Below, piece by piece: positions 42,701-55,600 of a stretch of DNA of 64,000 nt. The notes under the pieces are model-generated. The model saw only the letters and a program-made list of their open reading frames with translations, did not search any database and had not been told where the DNA came from. Each line of letters opens with the position of its first letter. Within the stretch, counting starts at the first letter, position 1. Position numbers and translations under genes: made by a program. This DNA is from Acanthaster planci (lineage: Eukaryota; Echinodermata; Asteroidea; Valvatida; Acanthasteridae): assembly GCF_001949145.1 (NCBI RefSeq), contig NW_019091407.1:1536175-1600174 (forward strand), read 5' to 3'.

Positions 42701-44370
42701 TTGTCCAAATTAGACCTCACGTGTTCAAGTTCATTTTAAAACGGGACAGTTAGTCGAAGGTACGCCATTTGTTCAATTTAGCTGTCGGTTCTTGAAAATA
42801 CGAAATCGCATGCAAATAAACCTTCAGAGGGTATTTCTCCTTATTAATTGTTACGATTCTTGCTTTGTTTATTTTACTTTAGTTTTAGCGGTCATCACAA
42901 CAGGTGTTTTTGATTTGTTGATTGAAAGAAAAGATGCAAATTTTTTATACTCTTTAATTTAAATTCTCCATCTAAAAAAGTGGGTTTTCTAGAAAAATAA
43001 ATCCAACATTTGAGCCCTTTCTACTGAGTCTAGATTGGGATATGTGGTCCAACTCTTGCCAAGTTTTTCCAACAAGAGCAATTAAGGCTGGATTTTGGTC
43101 AGACATGTTTGAATGTGTACTTTCCAATTGAAAACAAAGAGATAAGATTTATTCTACAGAGCAAATAAATAAGAATTGGATATGTTCGCTTATTTTTTCT
43201 CTTTCTATGTTTTATTGATCATAAAAACGCAAAACATACAGTAGAAAGAAAAAGCACGAATTATACACAATTAAGGAGATTGAGAAAACGGGAGATAAAT
43301 GGAAAGTATAAAAAAAAACTTCAGAAAAAAAGTGGGGACCATGAACAGATTTAGAAAGATGGTCACTGTATATGTCCATTTGAAATAACTGCATAGGGTT
43401 TATAGAATTAGAATTGAAATCTCCATTTTATATAATGAAGACTAAGGGTTTTATTATTGATAGCAATCTTATATTCTATTTGATATTGATTTTGTAGTCT
43501 TAACCCAAAAAAGGAATACATTTGAATCTGGAATTTACACCTATATAAATAAAACTTAGTACAAAGAAAAACATAAGTCAAAAATTTGTTACGGGGAACT
43601 CCAAAAAAGAATTCAAATTTCCCAAACTGAATTGAGTCTTTGAGATTTTGGTTGATAAAAGACATGAGGTCTGACAAGATGGGTGAAACATGGTCTCACT
43701 CATAAAAAATATGAATCAAAGTTTCAGGACATCTATCACAAAAAGTACAATTTGTTCGCTTATTTTATTTTTAAAGATATATTTATTCGCGAATTCGAAT
43801 GGGCAAGCTTACGCAACTGCAAGTCTGAATAGTATGCGTGTCCAGATGCACACTTTCAAATTGAATAGCCATTTATTTTTAAATTCCAGGAATACTGCGA
43901 TCGGACAACTCACATCTCAACTATGAAAACTGTTTAACATCCTTTTTGGATGAAGTGTTTTGAAAAGTGATCTTTTTTCTTGAACATGTAAATATGTTCA
44001 ATCATTTCTTGATATAATGAGGGTGCCATTTCTGTGACGTCAACCAGGGAGGAGGGGCTCTGTATAGTGTGACCCGATTTGTGAACGACAATCAAACTAC
44101 ACTGAAACTGCGCTGCAATAGCTCCCTATAAAACAGTATTCCGTAGAAATTGATTTCAATTGAATTATACAGGTACTTTATGTTGCATACATGAGCCTGC
44201 ATGTGCATTATAAATTAGCCTGCTTAAGGTGACCTACTATAATCTAAAACATATCAGGACCTACTTCCTAACTTTTGAACACTAATAAACAATTTAATGG
44301 AATTTTAAAGTATTGAAAAACCAAGACCATCCCAAATACATCATCAATCACACATGTATGATGTATGAGT

Positions 44371-45133
44371 GCGACTTGGATGATCATTTTTCTCTCAGGT
44401 TTTCTGACTTTGTTCATTTTTTCTCGAGAAAATTCAATTAAATTGTTTTCGCTATTAGTTTCTAATGTAAGTGGAATCTTTGGTGCTCCAAAAGATTTTA
44501 ACATCGTAATTTTTCCTGTGCGTACGAGATCGTCATTTCTTAGTATGGCCCCCTTCCATCATAATCAGAATTAACTACATCGTCAGTTTTCTTGAAGTCA
44601 ACTTGTGCATTTATAAAAACACGTACTGATGCTCAATGTACCCCTTTGGTTTAATGAACATGTACCGGTACTGTACCCATTCGATTAGCTGCTTTCTGCA
44701 CTTGCGAAATCTGAAGAACCAGATCTCTTTCTCTTTGGCATCTGCACTTTGTCTTGTACAACCTAAACAAAACAGATGGATACCTTTTCTTTAGGTAGTA
44801 CTCCAAGCTATGACCAAGTTCAATGGTAAGATATGAACGTGAACTGTACATGTACGTACAGTATACAATGTACCTCGAACATGTTTTTACAAAATGCACA
44901 GGTTCGCTCCAAGAACACCAACCATAAAGTTGTACTACTCAGGGGGGGGGGGCACACCAAGAAACGACGATCTCTGGCACACAGGAAAAATTACGATTTT
45001 AAAATCTTTTAACAGAGCACTACAAATTTCACTTAAATTAGAAACTAATAGAAAAAAAATGATTTAATGGGATTTTCTCAAGAAAAAATGAACAAAGTCA
45101 GAAAACCTGAGAAAAAGTGATCATCGAAGTCGC
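44371..45133. repeat. large inverted repeat, arms ~185 bp
   Basis: 44,371-44,553 and 44,949-45,133 are inverted copies at high identity, sharing TTTTCTGACTTTGTTCATTT and ATTAGTTTCTAAT. A 395-bp spacer is full of unrelated AT-rich and CATGTAC sequence. No transposase frame. Probably a foldback element or two inverted insertions. Confidence 0.85.
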
Positions 45134-47384
45134 ATCCCTGTACGTTTTCAATGGCCCTCTCAAACTTCTTGCCACCAAGGTCATTTGTGCGCGTGCGTGC
45201 AAATTATGAATTAAGTGAGAGGTCTATTGACAATTTCTGCTGAGGCATTAGCATCAAACATCCCCTCCTACAGTCTCTTTTCATAAGGAGATAGTGTGGC
45301 CGGAAATTATGGAAGGATTGTGGAAAGGTGGGCCAGCATCAATTCCCACGGTTTGGGAGCTTCCATCTGCATGAGGGCAGAGTTGACAAACGCAAGGATG
45401 AAAAATGGTCCTCATAGTGCCACAGAAAGTAGAGCAAAGCTATTTGAAAACCGGGTGTGATAGACTGGGCGTGAGTTTGTTTTCTGCGAATAAAATTTTA
45501 TTGGCTAGCACACCAAAAATTGAAAAGAAATGGAAAAACTAGAGTCAAACTTCCATGTTATTGAGCCCTAAACTTCGTTGAATTTCCACCGTTTGGGGTT
45601 TGATTTAGTTCACCGCACCCTTAGCGGCGGACAAGAACGACATTACTAGGATAGAAAGCAAAAATCCCCAAAATTGGAGGGGAACTGTAGGCTCTCAAAT
45701 ATTTTTTGTGGGAGACGTCATGGTAATTTAGCCCCAATAATGTCATTGTTTCCGTATAGGCCTTTATGAGGTATTCAAGTTAACAACACACAAAACGTGC
45801 GAAGACTGTCTTAGGTAAATGGTCAAAATTATTTTCAAGAGCATTATCTTCAAGCACAAGTGATCTAAAACTTCTCGACAAGTGCTTAGTTGCCAATACA
45901 AGAATTAAGTCATATATTCAACTCTTTGTAAACCGAGAAAATGGCGGAGTAAACACTTTTCATACATTTGTGTATCACCGCCCCCTCACCAAGCCATGGA
46001 AATTTGAAATTTTAAAAGCGGCGTATACTCTTCATACACTTATAGGGGGCGATGTTTACGATAAAGATGTAATGTGTATCAAACTCAAGCAGAATCTTTC
46101 ATCAGAATGGTCCACATATGGCTTTTAAAAATGCTTTCCTTTTAGTGATATTGCAAAAATTTTCGTCGTTGGTAAATCCTGAAATTTCTTCACAATCCAC
46201 TTTAATGATTTTGCTCATCACAAAAAAAGTTTGGGGGATCAAAAGCTCATTCCCTCTCCCCCAGATTTACGCCCATGGTTGGTAAACAACTTTTCCCTCA
46301 AAAATAAAGATTTTGCCCTTACCAGTTTTAAAATGGGAGAGTTATTTACTTGGTAATCAGCAACCGTCTTTATACTTCAAAGTGTCAACAGTTGTGAGAG
46401 ATTTTTGACACTATGTGAAATGTAAATCATCCTTCTGGTTTCGGAATACTTTTTTTTTTTATTACCGAACACTCTCGGGATGCATCATAGACCTATATTT
46501 TCTTGTGGGAAAACGGTTTTATTGTCAGTCTTCAGACTTAAACTTGGAGTCAGACTTCATGTCAGGAAGGAGCTACCCCTGTTGAAAGTTCTTACTTATA
46601 TAACTTTCCCTTCAACAAAAAATCCTTCGGATCCACGAATTAGGGGGAAAGGAATTTTTAGCAGTAAAGTAGGATCCAACTAAAAACAAACATTTATCAG
46701 AAAATAGTTTGAAACAAATAAACAGCTGTACGGGATGCCAGCTTTTATTCAAGTCTGGTATCCCCAGGCAATGTGAAAAAAGTTGTTTCCACTCACGGCC
46801 AGTAATATTTTTTCAACCATGAATGGTTAGCAAAACCTCAGCGCTTGTTACGTAGCAAAAGGAAGACCTGGATGTGGGTGTCAGTAACGCTATAGTTTGA
46901 AATTAATGGCAGCATCTCCAAAAAAGAATCCCAGTCCCGCCATTTGATATACATGTACCACCTGTCCTCCACCAACAATTAGGAATGGCATATTCTCTTG
47001 TCCTTCTGCATTTTTCGAGATCCTTCCCAAAAGTCTCTTAGTCCTTGACTTGAACTAAACGTAAAAGTTAGCTCTAGTCGGTCGCGAGTTGCGCTATGGA
47101 TAAAACTGGAAATAATGGGCCAGGCCAGGTTACGCGGTCCACATGGAGGTCTAGCACAGAGCACAAAAACACCGTGAAATACATGTACATGTAGGTCTGG
47201 ACAGCATTTTGATCTTGTCATAATTTTTTTTATATTACAAGACCAAGACAAATTTTTTTCTCACGAGAATTTATTTCGTGTTGGTTCGCGTTCTTCTTGC
47301 GCACGTATGCACACAAGCTTTTTAGATATTTTATGCGGGAACCAATGATCTGTCGACTTGCTTGCTAGGTGCTTGATACATGTA

Positions 47385-47419
47385 GGTCACGTGACCACAA
47401 TATGTGTGCAGCCATCTTG
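47385..47419. promoter_or_regulatory. candidate TOGARAM1 promoter motifs: E-box and YY1-like site
   Basis: GGTCACGTGACC (47,385-47,396) is a 12-bp palindrome with a CACGTG E-box, a USF/TFE-type site. GCCATCTTG (47,411-47,419) matches the YY1 core CAAGATGGC on the other strand. Both lie 210-250 bp upstream of the TOGARAM1 ATG, where a TATA-less promoter would be expected. Function is inferred. Confidence 0.5.
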
Positions 47420-47631
47420 CTGTACAGTGGGGACCCAGCTTTACGAAAAACCGACACGTTATCCCTTCACTCGTAAGACGAAATGTGCCTGATTTTGTAA
47501 GTTTTTACCATAACTGTGTCATGTGTGATATCAAGTACTTATCCCCGGGGCTGTGACTCAAAAACAGTTTTCTATTTTGCTTTATGGACGGTGGCAAGCC
47601 GCCGTTATCGTCGGGTGTTGCAGTTGCATGA

Positions 47632-49626
47632 ATGGCTGGAACGGTTGCCAAGCGGCCTGTACACAATTTTAGTCATGTTGACCTCCAGTCCGTGAAAAAA
47701 AGGGAAGGGGAACGAGAGTATAGCGACCATCCTGAAAGGTCTGCAGCACAAAGAATGGATGAAGATGACATTCTGGCACAGCTAGAAGACGATGGATATG
47801 CCGAACAGAGAGCCTTCATTCTGGATGATCTCACCCAGAAAGTTCGCCGAGATGGGGGCAGGTTACCCTTCGATAATCGACATGCGCTTTTTCGGGGGCT
47901 GACGCTAGTGTTGCTGGACCAGAACTGGGAAGTAAGGTTGAAATGCATTCAGTTCATTTGTGAACTCATCCCCCAGTTTGGGCCAGAGTTAGACTCCTGC
48001 ATGGCCATTGTACTACCGCAGATCGTGGCCAATCTGGGGGACAGCAGAGTTGCCATTCGAAAAGCAGTCATTCAGACACTACACATACACATGAAACACA
48101 CAACCAATGTGCAGCAAATTTTCACCATCCTAGTCACCCATGGCCTCCAAAGTAGAGATCCCAAAGTTCGCATGGAAGCAACCATCCAATTACCTGTACT
48201 ACTAACAAGAGAGTTTGCCTCAGTGGATCTTTCGAGCATCACTCATGCTCTGGCTAAGAAGTTTTGCGAGGATAAAGATGAAACTCTCATTGACACCGCT
48301 GGAATTTCACTAGAAAGAATACGATCTTTAGTCGGTAAACAGCAGTTTGATTCTTACATTCAGCAATTGCCATCGCGTGATAGAAATGCATACAACCAGC
48401 GTGTAGTCAGTGCCGTTAGACCTAGGGATACTGAAATACATGTACACAAACCAGCACCGGATGAATCCAGTCCTGGTCATAACAAGGAACAAAAGTTGGG
48501 GTCAAGTTCCAGGTGGCAAGGAGATACTGAAAATGGAGAGCGATACGAGTTTGGAATTATACCAAAGCATGTTATGGACCAGTTGCTGGATCAGACACAG
48601 TGGAAAACAAGAGCCAATGGGGTACAGGAGCTGAAGACCATCATCTCTGCACTGGATGATGCTTCTCGCATTGTACCTCACATGCTTGCATTCATAAGCT
48701 TTCTCTGCAATCTCCTTGATGATGTCAATTTTAAAGTGACACTGTTGACCCTTGAAATCTATGGTGTGCTGGTCACCAAGCTCAATACAGACGTGAAACA
48801 GTTTCTGAAACCTCTTATAGCTGCGCTCACAAAGCGATTTGGGGACAACAAAGTGGTTATCCGCCAGGCCAATATGAAGGTCCTCATGCAGCTGATGCAC
48901 GTGCTGACCCCACAGTCAGTGGTCAGTGCCATTGGTGACAGCCTGAAACACCGTAAGTCAGGTGTGCGCGAGGAAGCACTGAACATTATCATAGCCTCGC
49001 TGCTGACCTTCCCCAGCTATGACTTTGACCTTGCCAAGCTCTGCCAGATGCTGGCTCCCATGCTTGCCGATGCCAAGCGCCGCGTCAGACAGGCAGCCTT
49101 GGAGTCATTCGCAGTTCTAGCCCAGGCCATGGGACCCAGCAGGATTCAACCACTCATCCACGCTGTTGATCAAGTGGAGCTCAACATGGATGAAGACGGG
49201 GTCATGAAAGCAGTGCAGGCAAGACTTGCTCGCAGGCGCTTACCCAGGCTCAATGAGGATGGCCTAGTGGAGTACGCAACTGCCATACCCACGTCTGCTA
49301 CGAGCAGAAACAATCCAAGCATGTCCAAAGAAAACGATGTACAATGGATAATGAAAGGAACAGGGAGTATAACCTCAGGCAGTGCTAGAGAGAGGAGCCA
49401 CGTGGACCCAAGGAGTCTCGAACTATCTCAACCCTCACCTACACGTGCCATCCCTGGACAAACTTCCAATCAGGAGTCATCCCCACCAAAGAGATACTTC
49501 AGCGCAGGGAGAGGGAGGGGCAAACTACCATGGGAGGAAGAGAGTGATACTTTGGAACCAGAAGAAAGTTTGCCGCCTGGGAACAGTGTCAGTAGGACGC
49601 ATATTATCAGCAGTGCACCAACACAG
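47632..49626 (+). CDS. TOGARAM1: TOGARAM1 exon 1 (TOG1 and TOG2)
   Basis: 665 codons from ATG 47632 (MAGTVAKRPVHNF) to donor ACACAG|GTCTGT, phase 0. An overlapping ATG six bases upstream is in a frame that closes after 14 codons. TOG1 spans about residues 45-255 and TOG2 about 305-545. TOG2 keeps the tubulin-facing loop residues: W324 in QTQWKTR, NFK at 366-368, NK at 406-407, VREE near 445, and the basic KRRVR at 482-486. TOG1 lacks the first-loop Trp, though it has NWEVR at 98-102. The tail contains FSAGRGRGKLPWEEE (623-637). An intronless block of this length is usual for the first coding exon of the family. Confidence 0.95.
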
Positions 49627-52600
49627 GTCTGTATGAAAATATCTCTCCCTGTTCAGAAAGAAAGTTCTGTAACCCAATTGAAAACAACAAGTCATTTAAA
49701 TGAGTGAAAAGCAGATTATTCTTGTTGCTTGCAAAATGCCTCCCACCGTTGAAAAAATTGCAGAATTCTTTATTTCCTTTCACTCAAGACATAATTTACA
49801 TTTTGTAAAGTGTACATGTATTAATCAGGGCTTACATGTACATGTACAGTGTACATACATACTGGTGCATGTATGTACTTCCATAACTGTAAGTGTAAGG
49901 TTTATTCAAACCTCACATATGGCTGCATGTACAAACTCACTTGACACATTTTGGCTGTTTCGATTGAGACAATGTACATTGTACATGTACATGTACTCTA
50001 CCATCACAGCTACATGTATTTGTGCAACAAAATTTCATATATACATGTACTCTCATACATGTATGCCTTCCTTCCTTGATGAAGTTACATGTATATGTCT
50101 GATCGGGAGGTTTATTCACCTTACATGTATATCCTCATTAAAATGGTGAAATTCTTGAGCACTTTGCCCATCCACACTACAGAAAATCAGCACCATGTAC
50201 TCTCAATAGCTGTCAGCAGCATGACAGCTTGACCAATTGCAACACAGCTCCTATCTTTTCCTTATTGTTTTCCTGACCCTATCAAAATTTAAGTTGGGCT
50301 ATGATTGGTCACTGGAATGGAAGCGAATTGGGCCAATCGCAGTATGGATTTCATCTATGGGTGACAAGGAAACAATAAGGAAAAGGTACTTTGTACATGT
50401 AGGAGCTGTGCTGTGATTGATCGAGCTGCTATGCAGCTGACAGTCATTGAGAGTACATGCACACGTGCATGCTGCTGATTTTCTTTGGCATGGATGAGCA
50501 AACTACATTGTACTCATGAATTCCACCATTTTAATGAAGATATCAGGTGAATAAATCTCCCCATCAGGCATGTATGAGATTGTGTTGCACAAATACACGT
50601 AGCAGCGATGGCAGAGTAAGTTGGCACAATAAAAAACAGCCAAAATGTGATCATGAGAGTTTGTACCGGTACTTGTACAATGTACATGTACTAGTACCAA
50701 GTACATGTAGCTACATTTATAGATACATGTACATGTAAGGTTTGTGCAAATTATGCACATCGATAGAGCATGAAATTACGGTCAGACATTTCCTGACCAC
50801 ACTCCAACCGCTGAAGTGCTCGGGCAAAATGTCTGAACAGCGTACATGAAGTCATTGTTCAAGTCTTGTAAATATATAATCATTGTTTACGAGTGCTGTC
50901 TGCTTAAGTTGCTTTATGCATTGAGGAATAAAGAAAACAGCCGCGACTCCACTGGGGCATTTGCTCTTGAAACATTCAACACAGGCATTTCAATAGCTAC
51001 CCCAGCAAATCATGAATTCGGCATACGTACTGTACACTGTACGTACATGTACATGTACGTAGGACTTCAGCATGGTACAGTAAAGCGAGCAGAGTACGGG
51101 TGAAACAGGTTACTCCCTACAAAAAGACCTGAAGTCAGGTCGCCATTGACAGGTCTCTTTGCACACATGTACCAACAGTTTCTGTCAGAAAAAGTTGACT
51201 TTACCATGGTTACTTGATTTCGGAAACCTTGGTCAATGCCTTTTTTATGCTATGACCACATCGCCCAAACAATAATGGCATTTGTACTTGGTTGTGTGTG
51301 TTCCAGTATAGAAGTTAACCTATTCATGTACCGGTACACGTACATGTACGCTGTACCTCCATGGTTTCAGGTTTTTCAGGGTTTTCTGGTCTTGTTCACT
51401 GACAAGTTGTGAAGCCACAGCGTGGGGTTTGGGGCTGGCTGAAGGGCCCCTAAAATTTTGAACCTTAGATGCTCTCTTGTGCATTCTAGAGCATTTCCTG
51501 AGCTTTTCACCAGTAATTTCCCTGGGAAAAATGAAAGATTTAAAAGTAACTAAGTACTTTATTCCAGTGATTTATTTTCAATTTTTTACAAACATGTTTA
51601 CATTGCAAAAAGTTGGTCAATTATTTTTCATTGACAAATCTTTGATTGGCAGGTGTTGCAAAGTTCCATTTTCAAATTTTGTACGACGATGTGGTTGTTT
51701 TCCTTTCAAAAGTGTATCGGTCACAATTTTTTTGCATATGGGTAATGATCGGGAAAAGAATCAGGCCGATACACAAGTTTTTACGTGGGGATAATCCTGA
51801 TATAATGTACCATATACGTATACATATACCGGTAGATGTACGGTAACTGTGTGTATTGCGTGTGTACATGTACAGTTGACTCTCGTTAATACGAGGGCCT
51901 TGGGACTTACAAGATTAGCGCATATTATGCGGACCTCGTTTTACGCAAAAACTGCTGTCCTGCTCGAAGTATGTATTGCCAATCGACCGTAGGTAAAGCG
52001 TACATGTGTGCAAGCATGCATAACCCTTTTTGTTTAAAGGCACATAGTATCGTTTTGTTACATGAGTTTGATTTTAAAAAGTTTGTTTATAAAAGTGAGA
52101 TAAAGTTTAACAAATAAAGACTTGTAATGAAGAATAATTATAAAATGTAAGAACAGAGGAAGTGGAATTTCCACCAGTCATGTTGATGCAGAGCGACATG
52201 TCCCCAGCCCTGCATGCCGTGATGAGATCCACATGCACACACGTAACATAAGTACATGTACATTAACATTTTAGTTGGTAACCAACACCAGAGCTGCGCT
52301 TGTTGCACTTAAAAATGGGAGGAAACCAGCTCTTGGTGTTGTGGACAGCAGAGGGCGAATATCAGATTTTACTTGGGAAAGGTGTGTGGGTTTGGTGAAA
52401 AATGGTTGGCAGGTTGATACACTTTTTTCTTCCAAACTTGTGGTTATTTTCTTAAACATTTTGGACTGAAAACCACGGTTTAGTCATGATTTTCTTAATT
52501 GAGAACTTATAGAAATGTCAAAATCAGACGGTGTGATATTTTCATGTTACGGTGGGGACTGGGGAGCAGGTAAGGATTTTTAGACGGAGGGTGGGCAGTT

Positions 52601-55600
52601 TTTTGGGTTGGGTGTTTGGCTACAGAACGCAATTTTTATTACATGTAGTTTCCAGGGGGAACTTTGGTCTCGGGGAATTTCGGGGGGCAGGGAATCAAAC
52701 AAAAGATTTCTTTTGTTCACCACTATCCTAAATACCGTAGCTTTTTTGGCGGCACTCACTTGTGTTCAGGTGGTACCAGAGCCACCACACAGAATTTCTA
52801 TGTTGGGTACGGGAACCGCAAATGCCCATTGTTCGTCTCTCTTGCAGCACCGGACCCAAACGGCTCGATTCGGTGAGGGAAAACTGCAGCACGCTGTTCT
52901 ACTGTATACGAATAAATTACGGAAGCGCCTTTCAAAAAAGCTTGTGCTAGATTTGCACTCATCCATTGCACAAAAATGTTCGTCTTAACCGAAATCTCGT
53001 AACATCCAAGCTCGAAGTACACATTTTTTCCCTCACAGGAATGTGCACAATTCAGTCGGGACTGGCAAATATGCTCATCTGAACCGGAGTCTGGTCTTAC
53101 CTGAGCTTGTATTACTGAGAGTCGACTGTACATGTACATGCAGAGCTTCATTTTTACATGTACATGTACATGTATGTATGTTTACAACGTATAGCAAGCC
53201 TTGACACACTGAGGCCACAAGTGGCCATTGCCACAATGCCCAAATGCTTTGGCCACATTGCCCTCTGATAAAACCTTATTCCGCTTTGGCTTTGTGTTTG
53301 CCATGAACACTGATGGCTCTGGAGAATACAGGTACATGTACCAGTACGTGTGCATGTGAATTAAATGTGCAAATTATCACATTGAATACAGTGTGTGCAC
53401 CCAGCCTTAATGCGTAGTGCCCTTGCCTTGCGGGGCATATGATATCCAAAGACTGGCTTGCCCGCTGCCATGGTAACCATGGAAACGGCTGGCAAAATTG
53501 ATGCAAAACTGACCTTGGAGTGGGAAGTGGGAGCTGAACGGAATCGATGTGGGTAGAACAATTGCAAAATGCATGAAGGTGAGGAGGATAATTGCAATTC
53601 AGTCACGTTCTCTTACGCTGGCCATGGCTAAATGCTTGCCACTATCTTTTAAGTGTAGCTTGAGTGAATTTTTCTTCAACACAATTTTTCTGCATCGTTG
53701 TACTTTTCTTCATTGTATGAAAACTTTTACACATTCCTACATGTATTTGGTAAAATGCATTGAAAAGTGCACACTTTTATTTTTAAACAGTCAAATTGTC
53801 CATGTTTTCGTAGACAACTGAGGGCGCTGTTGCTATGAAGTCATTTCGGGAAGACATGGTTCAGTGCATCTGTAGGCATTTCTGTTCAAATTGTGAACCC
53901 AGAATTTACCTACTGAAAACATTTCCGAGAAAGGGATTGATGGTTTCTTATTGCTATGCACATAAACATCAATGAATCAGCAAAGAAGAGAAACTTTGTC
54001 CGGGAAAATCTACAAAAACGCAGGACTTTTTTGTGTACAAACCAGTGTAATATTGAGGCTTCTTCCTGAGATGACATCACAGTTTTGCTCATGAATATAG
54101 AAATACTCATTAGCATAAAAAACAAAAGCGCATAAAAATAAAATAGTTTGTGTGAACTGCTTTTCAAATGGATCAATCATAATATAAACAGACTAACATT
54201 GAATAAAAACTACGTCATTGTACATCTCATAATTCACATGTTTGTTGGGATTTATGTCCATACATTTCATATTTCACACTTTACACTGGAAGTTATTTCC
54301 AAGGTACATGTACATGAAAGTACAATTGAAGAATACGTACACATACAGTATGAATGATTTAGATACATGTACCAAGAATTCTAGGTTTTCATCAGACCAC
54401 AGTTCGAATGCTGGATGGAAATTAAACACACTTCTGGGAGGACCTTCAGCAGCAACCCTCATCAAGACATTCAGTGTGTCAGGTTTGAGGTTGCACCATT
54501 TTATATAACGCAAGTACAAAATTATTTGAAGACGAAGCATACATGTACTTATGTTTAAGGCCCAGGAAGTACATGTACAATGTGTGCAAGTACATGTACA
54601 CATGGAGCCCACACATTCTTGTTCGCGGGCCTACGCTCAGTTGGACTTAGGCCGCGACAAATTTTTTTTTTAGCTTGCCCGATCAGGCAAGCCATGCCAT
54701 AAATTTGCTTGCCCGAATTAGATCGACACTTGACAAAGATTTCTCAGAATACATGATTATTATGGTTATTTAATGTAGGCCTACTGCATGCACGCAGTCT
54801 TTTATTTGGCCAAGAGAAAAACCTTCTGATTACACAATCGGTTGGTACATTGTTGGAAGGAACATTTTTTTTGTTTTGGGGGGACAATTTTTTGTACCGA
54901 TTGAATGGCGTGAATGGGGATAACAGCTTCCAAAATTGTCTCAAAAAGTGATGAACACCTGTCTTAATCTACGTAAAAATTTCTACAGTCGACATTTCAC
55001 AAGAATTACTCATGTACGTGTATGGACAATTCACACAATGCTACTCAGGTAATCACGACGGCAAACTGGCCAACGACATCCGTGTATCGCGTGGTAAGCA
55101 TGCGTGATGCATCCAGACCAGCAGGCGATAAACCTTCTGCCACGGCAAGAAATGTTTTGAAACATGCTTGCTTCAAGTATGAGCAAAACAACCTAAAATT
55201 TAACTCATGAACGCAGAAAATACATACATAAATAAGAGACCAAGTTCTGTAAAGTAACTTGCAGAAAACCTCTTGCTACATCAATTTTTTTTTGACCTGC
55301 AACTTGAGGGTTACATGCGATAAGTGTGTACAGCTGATGTAGAGTAATCGACCAGAATGTACAGTACATGTATAGACTGGTTCTGGTTGCTACATTTCCA
55401 TCATGCGTTCTTTTGCATGTGGGCGGAGCGGTGGGAACCAGTGCAGCTTCGTTTTATGCATTGAGCAGTATGCACGTGTTTTCACCACTGCAACAGCGAA
55501 TGTAAATGTTCGTGAAAGTTGGAAATAATACCACGATGACATTTCGGTGATGAACAAGTGGTAAGGTTTGTCTACATGTAAATATGCAAAATAATCGCCA

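Larger units (their letters stand above)
37932..47631. other. intergenic region between divergent WDR27 and TOGARAM1
   Basis: 9.7 kb without a recognisable gene on either strand. Holds two related MITE-like elements (38,551-38,708 and 39,478-39,649), a hairpin with flanking direct repeats (39,668-39,798), a large inverted repeat (44,371-45,133) and the TOGARAM1 promoter motifs near 47,385-47,420. The 40-44 kb part is plain AT-rich sequence. No polished promoter of WDR27 could be identified. Confidence 0.65.

Noticed and set aside
47626-47631. Upstream ATG overlapping the TOGARAM1 start
   Set aside because: It opens a different frame that stops after 14 codons. The ATG at 47,632 opens the 665-codon frame with family similarity.
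47632-49707. Alternative view that the TOG protein is single-exon, ending at the stop at 49,705-49,707
   Set aside because: The family continues with two more TOG domains. A donor at 49,626 joins in phase to exon 2 at 61,277, and the last 26 codons after it are not conserved. A short isoform reading through into the intron cannot be excluded.
49700-50149. 149-codon open frame just after TOGARAM1 exon 1
   Set aside because: Composed largely of translated ACATGTA tracts (runs of TCMYM/VHVQ type residues) and overlaps the left arm of a palindrome.
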